Assembly: GCA_903813345.2 (NCBI GenBank)
Contig: CAIIXF020000008.1
Coordinates: 24,352,822-24,416,821 of the forward strand
From: Owenia fusiformis
Lineage: Eukaryota > Annelida > Polychaeta > Sabellida > Oweniidae
DNA length: 64,000 nt
Direction: 5' to 3'
Of this stretch, positions 1 to 11,758 are shown in pieces (positions within the stretch are counted from its first letter, which is position 1; each line of letters begins with the position of its first letter). The notes below the pieces were generated by a model, which was not told the origin of the DNA, did no database searches, and saw nothing but the letters and a program-made list of their open reading frames with translations. Position numbers and translations under genes: made by a program.

Positions 1-558
1 GTTAGACAAGTACACCATAGCATTTAAATTTATACCTCAATTCAGTGGCATACAGGCAGGATTGATTTCATATATTTTAAGATCAATTGTATTGTTTGGC
101 TGAAACCAACACTTTTATTTCAGTAACTCTAGCTTGATCTATCAACACAATGTCTATGGGAACATGACGGTTGCCCAAACTGACACAATTCTTTTTTTAA
201 ACTTTTTGCACTTTCAAAAACATTTTGTTTTGATAACACTTCAAGTGTTTTAATAGCATCAACTGCAGAGTAAAATCAATATCTGTTGGGGCACATATAA
301 TGGAGATTCGATGTGTACTCTAAAGGTTGTTGACATTTTCCCCTGTTTAATAGTATGTAATGCTGCTCTTTACTTAAAATAGATAAAAACTATCCCAAGT
401 ACATCCAAAAGCTTTTCCTTTAAAGTTGACTGGCCTTCACAAAAAAATTCTTGTGGAAAGAGCACTGCAATAATATTCATTACATATACAAGAAATCGAT
501 TGAAATGCATTTGTTAGACTGATATCGATAACTAAAAAAATAGTACCGTGGGTACTGG
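1..558. other. No feature recognised
   Basis: AT-rich sequence with no convincing exon, repeat unit or ORF. Confidence 0.5.
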
Positions 559-2060
559 GCTCACATGGTGTTGCTCAAAAGTGAATGATGGCTAAAATGA
601 CTGAAAAAAAAATGGATATAATTTTTTGCTGATTTTTTGTAAAATTATTATTTCAAGCCACTTGCCACTATTTTGGACTGACTGAGAGACAGATGGACAA
701 ATCGATGTTAAGTAAAATGGCTGAAAAAAAACGGATATAATTTTTTGCCAATTATTTGTAACAAAATTATTTCATACAACTACTCTTTTCAGTGACATGG
801 GTTTTTGCAATGCAGGACACCTGAAATTATTTGTAAAGCTAGGAAATGGGCCAAAATTGAATTTCGCGAGACAAACATGGCGACCATTTTGAAAATAGGC
901 AAGCTTTTGAACCAGGAGTCATAGGGGAGTTTTTTGTATTGATGTTGAACAAAAATAACTTGAAACTGGAATCCTATCGACAGAGGTTTTAAGCAAATGG
1001 TCCAAAAGAGGATTTCGCGAAACAGATGGACAAATCAATGTTAACTAAAATGGCTGAAAATAAAAAAATGGATATAATTTTTTGCTGATTTTTCGTAACA
1101 AAATTATTTCATACAACTACTCTTTACAGTGACATGGCTTTTTACATTATGCAGGACAGCTGAAATTATTTGTAAAGCTAGGAAATGGGCCAAAAGTGAA
1201 TTTCGCGAGACAAGAATGGCGACCATTTTGAAAATAGGCTAGCTTTTGAACCAAGAGTCATCGACAGAGGGTTTAATGCAAATGGTCCAAAAGTGGATTT
1301 TGGAAGACAGATGGACAAATCAATGTTAACTAAAATGGCTGAAAATAAAAAAATGGATATAATTTTTTGCTGATTTTTCGTAACAAAATTATTTCATACA
1401 ACTACTCTTTACAGTGACATGGCTTTTTACAATGCAGGACACTTGAAATTATTTGTAAAGCTAGGAAATGGGCCAAAAGTGAATTTCGCGAGACAAGAAT
1501 GGCGGCCATTTTGAAAATAGGTGAGCTTTTGAACCAGAAGTCATAGGGGAGTTTTCTGTATTGATGTTGAACAGAAATAACTTAAAACAGGGATCCTATC
1601 GACAGAGGTTTTAAAACGTGCCACTGTTGTTGACGGAAAAGTGGCTTTCGCAAGTCAGATGGACAAATCAATGTTAACTAAAATGGCTGAAAATAAATAT
1701 GGATATAATTTTTCGCTGATTTTTTGTAACAAAATTATTTCATATATCTACTCTTTACATTGAAATGGATTTTTACAATGTAGGACACCTGAAATTATTT
1801 GTAAAGCTAGGAAATGGGTCAAAAGTGAATTTCACGAAACAAAAATGGCGGCCATTTTGAAAATAGGCGAGCTTTTGAACCAGGAGTCATAGGGGGGTTT
1901 TCTGTATTGATGTTGAACAGAAATAACTTAAAACAGGAATCCTATTGACAGAGGTTTTAAAAGTGCCACTTTTGTTGACGGACGGACGGACGGACACACG
2001 CATGGACAGACGGACAGACAGACGGACAAGTGAGTGATTGCAAAAGCTCACCATGTGAGC
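559..2060 (+). mobile_element. Pearl-like tandem-cored element with (ACGG)n block
   Basis: Ends share an inverted GCTCACATGGTG (559-570 and 2049-2060). The core is four to five copies of a 290-345 bp unit beginning near 594, 715, 1044, 1334 and 1678. Each unit carries AAAATGGCTGAAAA, GGATATAATTTTT, TTTCGCGAGACA and GGCGACCATTTTGAAAATAG. A (GACG)n microsatellite follows at 1977-1996, then a terminal hairpin GCTCACcatGTGAGC. Inverted ends, tandem core and ACGG microsatellite match the pearl elements described in bivalves, which are considered non-autonomous. No protein is encoded. Confidence 0.7.
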
Positions 2061-2470
2061 TAAAAATGTTAACCCAATAGTATCTTCCAGTGAATTGCAA
2101 CATACCCCTATATAAATGTCAATATCCTCATTAATCAAGGACCAATTCTCATGAAATATGGCTCAAAACACTAAATATGAGATTTTTGTAAGATATTTAG
2201 ATGAAGGGGTTCTCAGAGATTGGGTCACAGGGGGTAACTCCCCCCCCCCCATCTAACCATTTGTGTAGGTAACATGCCCTTTAATTGTTGAATGGTTAAA
2301 ACTGCTTCAAAATTGTCAATGAAAATGTAAAATGTGTTTTCTGCTCAAATAGTGTCCCATTTACCATATGGTATGCTTTTTTAAGATCATTTAATGTGTT
2401 TCAACAATTTCCGTGAATAATCACTTTGATAATTTCTATGAATGTTCATCTCTCTGGTAGTAATGTACTA

Positions 2471-3814
2471 CAGTAGAACCTGCTAAGTGGAACACCTCGC
2501 AAGTGGAACACTTTTTCAAAGTCCCGTTTTAGAAACCCTTTGACTTAATGTTAATTGAACCTCTGTAAGTGGAACACCTCCAAACTTGAACAGTGAACAC
2601 CCCACATTGAAAAATTAACCTGCTAAGTGGAACAGTCAATTCTCCATAAATTTCAATATATAAGGGTTATGTACTGGGAAGTTTTGGATATGGGGTTTAT
2701 CCAGAGGGAGATATGCATATCTTCCTGAGGGACCGTAGGGACCGAAGGTAGATGTGCATATCTCACGAGGGATGGACCCAATATCCAAACCGACCGTACA
2801 TAACTGCTTTATCCTATACCAAGTAGAGTTTTCTAATTTTCTTTCAATTTTTTTTCAATTATTTTTTCAATTTTTTCACATTTTTTAATTTTTTCAAATT
2901 TTTTTTTTATTTTTTCAATTTTTATTTTTTCACATATTTCCTTTTTTTCAATTTTTTCTTATTTTTCAAATTTTTTTTTTGAAGCAGGAAGATATGCCCT
3001 GGAGTGGGAGATATGGCGGAGATATGGAGGTTCAGGATATGGAAACCTCAAAATCAGGATACGGGATATACCTTACCAACTTATCTCCCTAAAACTCTAC
3101 TTGGCATAGGATAATGATACTTATGTAAACAGAATTAAGCTCCTACAGTGATATCTGGGTATGAAAACAGGTAATAACATGATAATTGGCAAATTAGAAT
3201 TTTAACGGATTACCATATAACAAATTGGATTAACCTCCTGTAGAGATCAACATGTGATGCTACCACTAATTAATTTGATAATCAGTAAATTAGGATTTCA
3301 TAAGATTATCATTCATCAAATTGGATTAACCTCCTGTAGAGATGGACATGTGATTCTACTACTAATTAATACCCCTTGCTGTTAGTTGACTTGATAAGTA
3401 AGATTAAGAATGTCAGTTAAAAACAAATGAATTATAAGCAGTAGGAACTAGTGTTTAAAACTTAATTGCCAAATCTTTGTGCCTGAGACTGACAGAATGA
3501 GGAGGATTAAGAATGTCAGAAAACATTTTTGGCAGAATGAAGAGGATTAAGAATGTCAGAAAACATTTTTGGCAGAATGAAGAGGATTAAAAATGTCAGA
3601 TACCTTTTTGGGTAAAATAAATGGATAATTAATGGTATATAGCTGTCCTACAATGATAGGAAAATCATATTTCCAGTGATACATATAAACCCTATTTTTT
3701 ATCTTGTATGTTCTTTAAATCCCAGCGAACCCAAAACCTCTGTAAGTGGAACACCTCCTAAGTGGAACACTTTTTGGCAGAACGGAGGGTGTTCCACTTA
3801 CACAGGTTCTAGTG
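2471..3814. mobile_element. Pogo/Tigger-like non-autonomous DNA transposon
   Basis: The terminal inverted repeats are CAGTAGAACCTGCTAAGTGG at the left and the inverse of CACTAGAACCTGTGTAAGTG at the right. TA dinucleotides flank both ends (2469-2470, 3815-3816), as expected for Tc1/mariner/pogo insertion. AAGTGGAACACCTC motifs recur inside both ends. No transposase frame remains. Smaller foldbacks sit inside: inverted arms near 2664-2695/2777-2804, and a 22-bp pair at 2811-2832 and 3091-3112 flanking a T-rich (TTTTTCAA)n stretch. Confidence 0.75.
2811..3112. mobile_element. MITE nested in the pogo-like element
   Basis: A 22-bp inverted pair with one mismatch (ATCCTATACCAAGTAGAGTT at the left; its inverse, TTGGCATAGGAT, at the right) bounds about 300 bp. 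The interior is mostly low-complexity TTTTTCAATTTTT. It lies wholly within the 2471-3814 element, so it is a younger insertion or an internal palindrome of that element. Confidence 0.5.
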
Positions 3815-4080
3815 TATTAACAAAGTTGTTGATTTTCTTTCTCATAAAATAAATATCCCTGAGAAAGAAAATCAACGCCTTTGTTAATAGTACACTTTTG
3901 TAATGTTTTGCACAATATCTAATTTTCGGCATGTTTGTTTAAGTCTTGTAATTTCTTCAAAATTCAAGGCTGAGAAAAAATTATGGCATCAACAAACATT
4001 TTAGATCTTTCTCTACAAGATGTAATAATATGAGCCAATTCATGCATGTATTAAGGAAAATATACCCTGTTCCAGAGGTT

Positions 4081-4105
4081 CACTTTGTTTTTGGACCACC
4101 CTGTA
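4081..4105. repeat. Mariner-like terminal fragment
   Basis: The inverse of CAGGGTGGTCCAAAAACAAA followed by TATA resembles a mariner terminal inverted repeat adjoining a TA target. No partner end was found, so this is a solo remnant. Confidence 0.35.
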
Positions 4106-4139
4106 TATAGTTATAACTAGAAAAACAGCAACTCCACGG

Positions 4140-5090
4140 AGTAGCAAATCATTGAACAAAACATGTTTTGGTAAATAGTGGCCATATAAAAGTTGAGCCA
4201 AATCCATCCACTGGTATATAAATTATCAAAGATTGTGTTTTTATGAAACATGGTTGCCATTTTGAAATTCAGCTGTCATCTTTAGATTTCTCCTTTAGCA
4301 GAGCTCCTATGACCAAAGCCCTCAGCATATACAATTTAATCCAAATCCGTCGACTGATACTTTAGTTATCAAAGGTTACATTCTTTTATGAAAAATGGCG
4401 ACCATTTTGAAATTTAGCTGCCATCTTGAAAATCCCTTCTCGAACAGAGCTCCTATGTCCCTAGGCATCAGCATGTAAAATTTGAATCAAATCCATTCAA
4501 TGGTATTCGAGTTATCAAAGATAACGTTTTTTTCTGAAAAATGGCCGCCATTTTGAAATATGGTGGCCATCTTGAAAATGTCTTCTTGAGCAAGGCTCCT
4601 TTGTACCCAGGCAACAGCATATAAAATTTGATCCAAATCCATTCAATGGTACTTGAGTTATCAAAGATAACGTTTTTTTTTACAAAAAATGGCCACCATT
4701 TTGAAATATGGTAGCCATCTTGAAAATGTCTTCTTCAGCAAGGCTCCTTTGTACCGGGGCAACAGCATATAAAATTTGAACCAAATCCATCCACTAGTAT
4801 TTGAGTAATCAAAGATTATATTTTTTCCGAAAAATGGCCGCCATTTTTAATTTAGCGGCCATATTGAAAATTCCTTCTCGAGCAGAAGTCCTACACCCAT
4901 AAGGCATAAGCCTATAAAATTTGAATGAAATCCATCAACCGGTATTTGAGTTATTGCCCGGACACACGAACGGACGGACGGACGAACGGACGGACGGATG
5001 AACAGACGGACGAACGGACGGACGAACGGACGAACGAACGGACGGACGGCTTTTCTATATCCCCCTCGAACTTCGTTCGGTGGGATAATT
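4140..5090 (+). mobile_element. Pearl-like tandem array with (GACG)n block
   Basis: Six imperfect copies of a unit of about 145 bp. Each carries the phrases AAATCCATCCA, GAGTTATCAAAG, AAAATGGCCGCCATTTTGAA and TTGAAAAT; anchor positions are near 4199, 4344, 4490, 4636, 4785 and 4928. The array ends in (ACGG/GACG)n at 4966-5050 and a hairpin TCGAACttcGTTCGG. The same family occurs inverted at 40985-42035. Apparent open frames over the microsatellite are artefacts of the TNGR repeat. Confidence 0.65.
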
Positions 5091-5484
5091 ACATTATATA
5101 CATACTCTTACCTGTCTATCTGTCTGAGCAGGTTTAATCTCCCCTTTTGCACCTCCCCTAGGAGAGTTACCCTCAGACTGAAAACAAAAGAATAGTCTTG
5201 AATAAATCACATAGTTAGCTAATGCAGTCCCAATCTATATACTGTAGTACCGAATGGCAATAATTATAATAATTATAGAATAAGCACAATGGACAAAACT
5301 ACAACATGTGTCATACTATACTAACACTACACAGTATAATTAGTAATAGAGCGTAATAAGACATCGTTTCATAGTACCAGACAATTATAAGAAAGAATCA
5401 TATGGCTCTACACGAGGGTTACTTGTGAAAGGGCATTGATATGTGGTATTTAATTCTAGACACCTTTCATAGTGACAAAATTGA

Positions 5485-5631
5485 AGTCAGTCTAAACAGT
5501 ATTTGTCAAGTTATTGGAAGTTGTAAGAAATTGTTACAGACGCCGATCGCCAACCACCAACCACCATCCACCGATCGCTGTCACAAAAAATGGAGACCAT
5601 AGCAATATGTCAGCACTTTTTGGTGGTGACA
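5485..5631 (-). mobile_element. GTGACAT-family element, truncated copy
   Basis: It shares TTGAAGTCAGTCTAAACAGT, GTTATTGGAAGTTGTAAGAA, the CCGATCGCCAACC block and the terminus TTTTGGTGGTGACAT with the longer copies at 6501-6930 and 53322-55267. The opposite terminus is missing. The copy lies just beyond the stop codon of the last CFAP97-like exon and may form part of its 3' UTR. Confidence 0.55.
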
Positions 5632-5720
5632 TAACAAAAAAGTTATTCAACTTGAGGTGGATGGCACTTTTTTGTGTCACCCTGTTCTTTCAGATCTAAG
5701 GATAAATTCATGAGAATAGT

Positions 5721-5954
5721 TTAAGAGGGGATAGAAATGATGGTACTAACACTACAGTGGGAATTATTGTTAGTATGAGTTTGTTCTTCCCCTGAATTTA
5801 TCCCTTTGTTGGTCTTAAGGTGCTCCTTTTTCTCCTTGTTCTTGTTTGAGACATAGTCTTGATTCTCCACTTCGGAGGCATTGTTTTTGGTCTTTCCTTT
5901 ATCTTTACTGTTGTCACCTTCCTCGGTGTCTTTTTGCTTTTCCTGTTTGCTTTG
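5721..5954 (-). CDS. Lysine-rich C-terminal exon, probably the last exon of the CFAP97-like gene
   Basis: 77 codons plus TAA. The acceptor on the minus strand is strong: a T-rich tract, a TACTAAC-like branch site (ACTACTAAC) and TTTGTATCCAG. The translation is highly charged and low in complexity, for example QSKQEKQKDTEEGDNSKDKG, rich in K, E, N and Q, with no transmembrane segment. Phase 0 fits the phase-0 end of exon 4, nearly 6.9 kb away, and disordered lysine-rich tails are common in CFAP97 proteins. The attachment to exons 1-4 is an inference from strand, phase and order; it could belong to another minus-strand gene. No clear AATAAA signal is visible just downstream; an ATTAAA-type signal appears near 5454-5449. 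Confidence 0.5.
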   Translation of the reverse strand, partial: QSKQEKQKDTEEGDNSKDKGKTKNNASEVENQDYVSNKNKEKKEHLKTNKGINSGEEQTHTNNNSHCSVSTIISIPS

Positions 5955-6500
5955 CTGGATACAAATGTTAGTAGTGAAAGCAAAAAGTAAAAAGAAAGAT
6001 GTCAAGATGTGATGAGCAAACTCAATATTCTTTTTTTCTCTATAACAACCAGCACTTGAGCAAAATAATTCTGAGCATTAAAAAATCCTAAATGTCTAAA
6101 CATAAAAATGTTCAAAAAAATATATTTTGGTGTAACAGGTATATTTTGCCTTATGCATAGATGGCAGTCAGTTTCCTACAAGGAATGTTCTATTCTCTTC
6201 ATTTGAATTGTCCCAATTTAGAGTTTAAAAATATGTTTTTATCAATCTTTTTTTTTTACTATTTGTCATGACTCATTTTATATTGTCAGTTTTTCATTTC
6301 TCAAATATGAATTTCCCGCCATTTTTAATGATCTAATATCCCACTATTTAGTGCAAAAACATTATCTTTTTAACACCATGCAAAGACAATAAAATGTCAT
6401 ATTTAATGTGCCAATTAAATGTTTTAGCATATCAAAAATATTTTACAACCTAAATGACCTCATTGTGACATCACTCAGGTGGCAAAAAATATTTGAAAAC

Positions 6501-6930
6501 AAGGCATTAACATGACAAAATGTCACCACCTTGGTGCTCACAATATTATGAGTTCAATCTTAGTCGGATTTGAATTTCTGAGAACTTGTAGATGATTTTG
6601 AAAAAAATTGAAGTCAGTCTAAACAGTATTTGTTAAGTTATTGGAAGTTGTAAGAATTTGTTACAGACACTGATCGCTAACTGCCGTAAAAAAACCTTTT
6701 TGAACTTTTTTGACCTTGAGAAGGTCATTGAAGGTCAAATCTCAAATCTAAAGTCAGATTTGAACTTCTGATAACTTTTAGATGATTTTGAAAAAAATTG
6801 AAGTCAATCTAAACAGTATTTGTTAAGTTATTGGAAGTTGTAAGAATTTGTTACAGACGCCTATCGCCAACCGCCGGTCAAAAAAAAATGGAGACCATAA
6901 CAATATGTCACCACTTTTTGGTGGTGACAT
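6501..6930 (-). mobile_element. GTGACAT-family element, short complete copy
   Basis: Both family ends are present in inverse orientation to the 53-kb copy: AAGGCATTAACATGACAAAA-TGTCACCACC at the left and TTTTTGGTGGTGACAT at the right. It has about one to two core units, including GACCTTGAGAAGGTCATTGAAGG, where the large copy has about a dozen. This shows that the core expands and contracts. Confidence 0.65.
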
Positions 6931-7003
6931 AAAAATTGAAAATCTTTTTTCCATGTCAATCTTTTCTAAATAAGATAAACTTCAAAAATAAACCAATATA
7001 GGT

Positions 7004-8280
7004 GATGGGCTAGCTCTTAAATTGCGGTATGGAGGTAGAATTTTGGAGACCATGCTAGTTACATCCTAATTTGTAATTCTCACCACAATTTGGCAATAAT
7101 TAAGCAAAATTTTACAGCGTTTAGGAAAAAATCAATATTTATACCCCCCACATGACAAAAGTAGGGGGTACATAGAAAATAATTAATAACTTTACAAAAA
7201 CATTATGAATAACCACATTTTTTTCAGAATATATGCACATATATGTCATTAATAACTGGTAAAAAATTGGTGACTATAGGTATGATGGTTGCTATGGAAA
7301 CAGAATGTGATTGTCAAAATTTGCTAATTTGTGTCTATTTTGGGGGGCTCGTTAACGAAAAAATGCTATGTAAGCAAGTTATGCTGAAAAAATAGCATTG
7401 ATTTAAGGTTTAGAAAATTGCATATATATGTCCTGCATGCATTAAAATTGGAATGATGATTGAGTCTCAATCAGATATATTTTTAAATTTTTTTTTATAT
7501 GACCCACCCCCTCTAAATAATCCAAAGTGGGCGTGGCATTTAAGTGAATGATCAAGTAGATAACTTCAATTGTTTAGCCTGTATTATCACAATTTCAACA
7601 GAATGTAGGATTCTGGTATCAGTTAACAGTTTATATGATTTTGTTCATCCCCCTCAATATTTATAACCCCTCCTTCGTCACCACCACCCCTCCCGCGTGA
7701 CAAAAGTAGGGGGTACCTTGAAAATGATTAATAACTTTACAACAATGCAGCGAATAACCATCAATTTTTCAGACAGGATAAATGTATATGTCATCAGTAA
7801 TTGAAAAAATTCTTGGTAATTATAGGTATGATAGTTTCTTAACAGGATTTGATCGTTACAACTTGTGAAGATATTGGGAGGGGGGGGGGGCTGCTTCACA
7901 AAGAATACTATGCTAGCGAATTCTGCTGCAAAATTAGCATTGTTTTAAGGTTTAGAAAACTGCATATGTATGTCCTGCATGCATTTAAATTAAATGATGA
8001 TTGGGTTTCAATTAGATTTTTTAGATTTCACTATGACCCATCCTTCTTTATAATCCAAAGTGAGCGTGACATTTAACTGTATGATCAAACCTACTTAATA
8101 CAGTGTAGTTCAACATTTCTATACAATGTAGGCATCAGTTAACTTTTTATCATTTTGTTCATCCCCAAATATTTATGCCACTCCCCTCGTCTTAACATAC
8201 TAAAAATTACACATGTATATGTCATAAGTAACTGGAAAAAGATTATGGTGATTATAGGTTTGATGGTTGCTATGGAAAAA
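7004..8280. repeat. Left arm of 4.2-kb inverted duplication
   Basis: Two tandem units of about 540 bp plus a partial third. Each starts in the TATTTATACCCCC/GTAGGGGGTAC phrase and passes through GATTAATAACTTTACAA, GGTATGATGGTTGC, GGTTTAGAAAATTGCATATA and TGTCCTGCATGCATT to GACCCACCCCCTC. The inverse of the same sequence lies at 10330-11240. The outer ends share GGGCTAGC and the phrase AAATTGCGGTATGGAGGTAG (7020s; inverse at about 11210-11230). The first unit carries GTTGCTATGGAAAC (7288-7301), which resembles an RFX X-box. Confidence 0.7.
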
Positions 8281-8319
8281 GGATTCGATTGTCAAACAAA
8301 GGACCGCATGTTGTTTGTA

Positions 8320-8700
8320 GAATGAATCGGGTTAAAAACATCAATACACTTTAAACCATTTTATTGACTATAAAACTGCACCATATTATCCCCAAAAGAT
8401 ATTTCTCTTTTCAAGGATTATCTATGGATTAACACCCAGGTTTTTTATTTTTCAAACTTCAGAGGGCTAGGAATCATTGATTATGATCATATAAATGCTG
8501 TTTTAAAATAGGTTTAATGTATGCCAATAATTTCTCAAATCGTGTAAATGGTACCCATTCCTTATTCCCTACAATTTTCTCTTTGAGGAATTCCCATAGC
8601 AATCCTATGGTATAGTTCCAAGCAGATTTTGAGATAACAGGAAAGTTAATCATTAATACACACCTCATTGGGTTGTGATATAAACCAAAATAATACACCT
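8320..8700. repeat. Dispersed repeat with coding-like minus frame, copy 1
   Basis: Inverse copy of 13190-13580 (shared phrases include AAAATGGTTTAAA, ATTTTTCAAACTTCAGAG, and CAGATTTTGAGATAACAGGA). On the minus strand an open frame of about 121 codons covers 8839-8474, with phrases such as VISKSAWNYTIGLLWE. The related frame in the other copy is broken (ISKSAWNCTIELLWE then stops). This suggests an old transposon ORF. I do not recognise the family. Confidence 0.45.
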
Positions 8701-9039
8701 CTTCATCACTTCTAATCATCAGAACCATGCCTGCTACAATATAATGTATCTTCTGACATTGCTTAGCGTAGATACAATATTTCCTGGTGTCAAAAATCAT
8801 AGCTAGATGATGGGGGGATGTACCATAAAAGGAGGTCACGGGGTAGGTACAATGCTGTCAAAATCAAAACCTCAACAATACAACCAACAATCAACAGGCA
8901 CGCAAAGTTCCTTATTGGTATTAAAAAGATTCAGTCACAAACATGTTGTTTATGATGATCAATGATGAAGATAACAGTTAACGTCCATTTGACAGCTTCA
9001 CAGGCAACCGTACCGTAAATTTACATACAGTTGTGTATC

Positions 9040-9190
9040 TCCAACAGTATGTTATGGTACTGTTTGGGCTATGGTACTGTATGGTATGGTAATATATGGT
9101 ACCAGACTAAAATAGTATTATACAGTACCATGGACACTGTACACCACCATAATAGAATGGCACAGTACGGTACTATTAATGTACCATGAG
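9040..9190. repeat. TATGGTACTG simple-sequence patch
   Basis: Irregular reiteration of TATGGTACTG/CAGTACCAT in both orientations over about 150 bp. No gene is visible. Confidence 0.5.
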
Positions 9191-9565
9191 TGCAGATTGG
9201 TGGTGTTTATCAAGCCATTTGATATCACAGAATCAAGACTCCTATGCATATCATCAGGACTTCCAGCACTTACTCAAGTCAAAAAATCCACCCAGTGTTA
9301 GGAGCTATTGCTTCTTAAGAATTTATTAAATGCCCATATTAGGATCAATACTAAATCATTTGATGCGCCCAAATCAAGATGAAGAAACACCATTCAGTTT
9401 GTAATAAAAACTCATGGAGAGCCATGGAATCATGGAAAGTCCATGAGGACAGATTCTATGGTGCTTACCAAAAAGCAAATTGCAGTTATCCAGGGAGAAG
9501 GATGTGTCACAACAGTGAAAGTGTTTGTGGCAACATGTCCTTTTACCAAGTAGCCAAGTTATTGA

Positions 9566-9850
9566 ATGATTTGAAATGCAATACAGTATATATTCTGCTC
9601 GAGAAATTCTGTGTTGGAAAGAGACAAAGTCGAGTGCCAATACATAATATTGAGAGCAGAATATATCCTGTATTGCACCTCAAATCATTCTATAACGTTT
9701 TTATCGTGTGGTCTTAGGCCAATACATTTTACTCAGAAGGTAATTCCTATGAAATATTCTGTATTGCTACTGAGATTGTCCCCTCCGTCCCAATATTTTC
9801 TGTATTGCTAAGGAGATGATCAATAAGGACAATCTCAGTAGCAATACCGA
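9566..9850. repeat. Pair of small hairpins
   Basis: TGATTTGAAATGCAATACAG and the following TATATTCTGCTC (9566-9602) recur inverted at about 9654-9692. CTGAGATTGTCC (9770s) recurs inverted as GGACAATCTCAG at 9828-9840. Both look like MITE remnants; the overlapping open frames are not genes. Confidence 0.45.
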
Positions 9851-10329
9851 TGGGTACAGCACAAGAACTGACCAATCAGAGGGCTTCATTTTACAAATCA
9901 TACGATAAGTAAGCTGAATACTCTCCAGATTCATGGAATTTTGAAATCAACAAGGATTCCAATTCCTCATTCCTGACTTTATGAACTCTGAAGGCCTTGT
10001 TGAAGTGTTTTCCACTACCATCAATTGAACTGCAAATATCTAAGATTCTATAAGAATGTCCTCGAACCCTTAATCCCATATATTTTCCCACAGCACAAAA
10101 GGGTGTGGAATGTCCCCAATCTAATGAAAGCATTGCAGTGAATCATTAAAGGATCAGGCAATATTATAGACCTTCTTTTTTGCCGCTAAATCAAAGTTTG
10201 TTAATGTCACCTATTATTATAATCTCATCAAAAAATTTATTTGTGAATGACATCCTATCATTATTTCAGTTTTAATATATAAATGACACAGTTCCTAAAC
10301 CTTAAAACAATGGTATTTTGCAGCATAAT

Positions 10330-11240
10330 TTACTAGGATATGATTCTTCATAAACTAGCCCCCCCACCCAATCTACACAAATTCACAACAATCAAATCCT
10401 GTTTCTATAGAACCATCATCACCAAGAATTATTTCAATTTATTGATGACATATACATTTATTCTGTCTGAAAAATTGGTGGTTATTTGCTGCATTGTTGT
10501 AAAGTTATTAATCATTTTCAATGTATCCCCTACTTTTGTCCTGCGGGAGGGGTGGTGGAGGAGGGGGAGGGGTTACAAATATTGAGAAGGGATAGAAAAA
10601 TCATAGAAAATGTTAAATGATACAAGAATCATACCTTCTGTTGAAATTGTGATAATACTGGCTATACAATTGAAGTTATCTACTGTTAAGTAGGCTTGAT
10701 CATTCAGTTAAATGCCACGCCCACTTTTGATTATTTAGAGGGGGTGGGTCATAGAAATTTTTTTTAAAAATATTTCTAATTGAGACTCAATCACCATTCC
10801 AATTTTAATGCATGCAAGACATATATATGCAATTTTCTAAACCTTAAAACAATGCTATTTTTGCAGCATAACTGGCTAGCATAGGATTTTTTCGTTAACT
10901 AGCCCGCCCAAAATAGTCACAAATTAGCAAATTTTGACAATCAAATTCTGTTTCCATAGCAACCATCATACCTATAGTCACCAATCTTTTACCAGTTATC
11001 AATGACATATATGTGTATATATTCTGAAAAAATTGTGGTTATTCATAATGTTTTTGTAAAGTTATTAATTATTTTCTATGTACCCCCTACTTTTGTCATG
11101 CGGGGGGTATAAATATTGATTTTTTCCTAAACGCTGTAAAATTTTGCTTAATTATTGCCAAATTGTGGTGAGAATTAAAAATTAGGATGTAACTAACATG
11201 GTCTCCAAAATTCTACCTCCATACCGCAATTTAAGGGCTA
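10330..11240. repeat. Right arm of 4.2-kb inverted duplication
   Basis: Inverse copy of 7004-7960, including CCCCTACTTTTGTC, AAAGTTATTAAT and the X-box-like GTTTCCATAGCAAC (10950-10963). The two arms could pair into a stem of about 900 bp. The spacer holds further small inverted repeats. No protein-coding frame is convincing. Confidence 0.7.
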
Positions 11241-11758
11241 GCCCATAACCTAATATTGATTGACTAATATATCATGCTTTAAATATTATTATACCATTGG
11301 TTTCTATGAGAACTAAAACTTTGAAATGCAATTTTCTCTGAACTATTTTCATGCATGAGTTCATTTCTCACTTATTCATGAGCCATATTTTCTGAATTTT
11401 TTCGGCCAAAAAAATGTGACGATGAGTGCTATGCATTGGTGTGAATTATCAATTTTTAAAAGATATGTGTAACCTCTAAAAGTTAATTTTGAATAAATTC
11501 ATGATTTGTCCAACAAAAAGTCCTTCAAAAATCACTTTTTGAAATTGAAAAAAAGGTTCACATATCACATTTTGATAGCATTTGGTAAAAGTAGTTTAAA
11601 CTTTATATGGGGGCTTTAACAATGGTTATTGGGAGAATTAAGCATTCGTGTTGGATGATAAGCAAGAAGCTATTTAAGGAAAGTTTTAAGTTCCTTGTCA
11701 ACATTGAAGCTTTTGCAAAATTATTTTCATAAAAACATCCATGAATGTAGGGTCATAG

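Noticed and set aside
1887-2138. Minus-strand ORF with VRLSVRLSMRVSVRPSV
   Set aside because: Reading of the same type of microsatellite and repeat tail; no protein.
4925-5195. Overlapping plus-strand ORFs rich in T, D, G and R
   Set aside because: Periodic translation of the (GACG)n microsatellite; explained by the pearl-like element.
8474-8839. A 121-codon minus-strand gene
   Set aside because: It lies in a dispersed repeat whose other copy carries a broken version of the same frame, so it is more likely an old transposon ORF.
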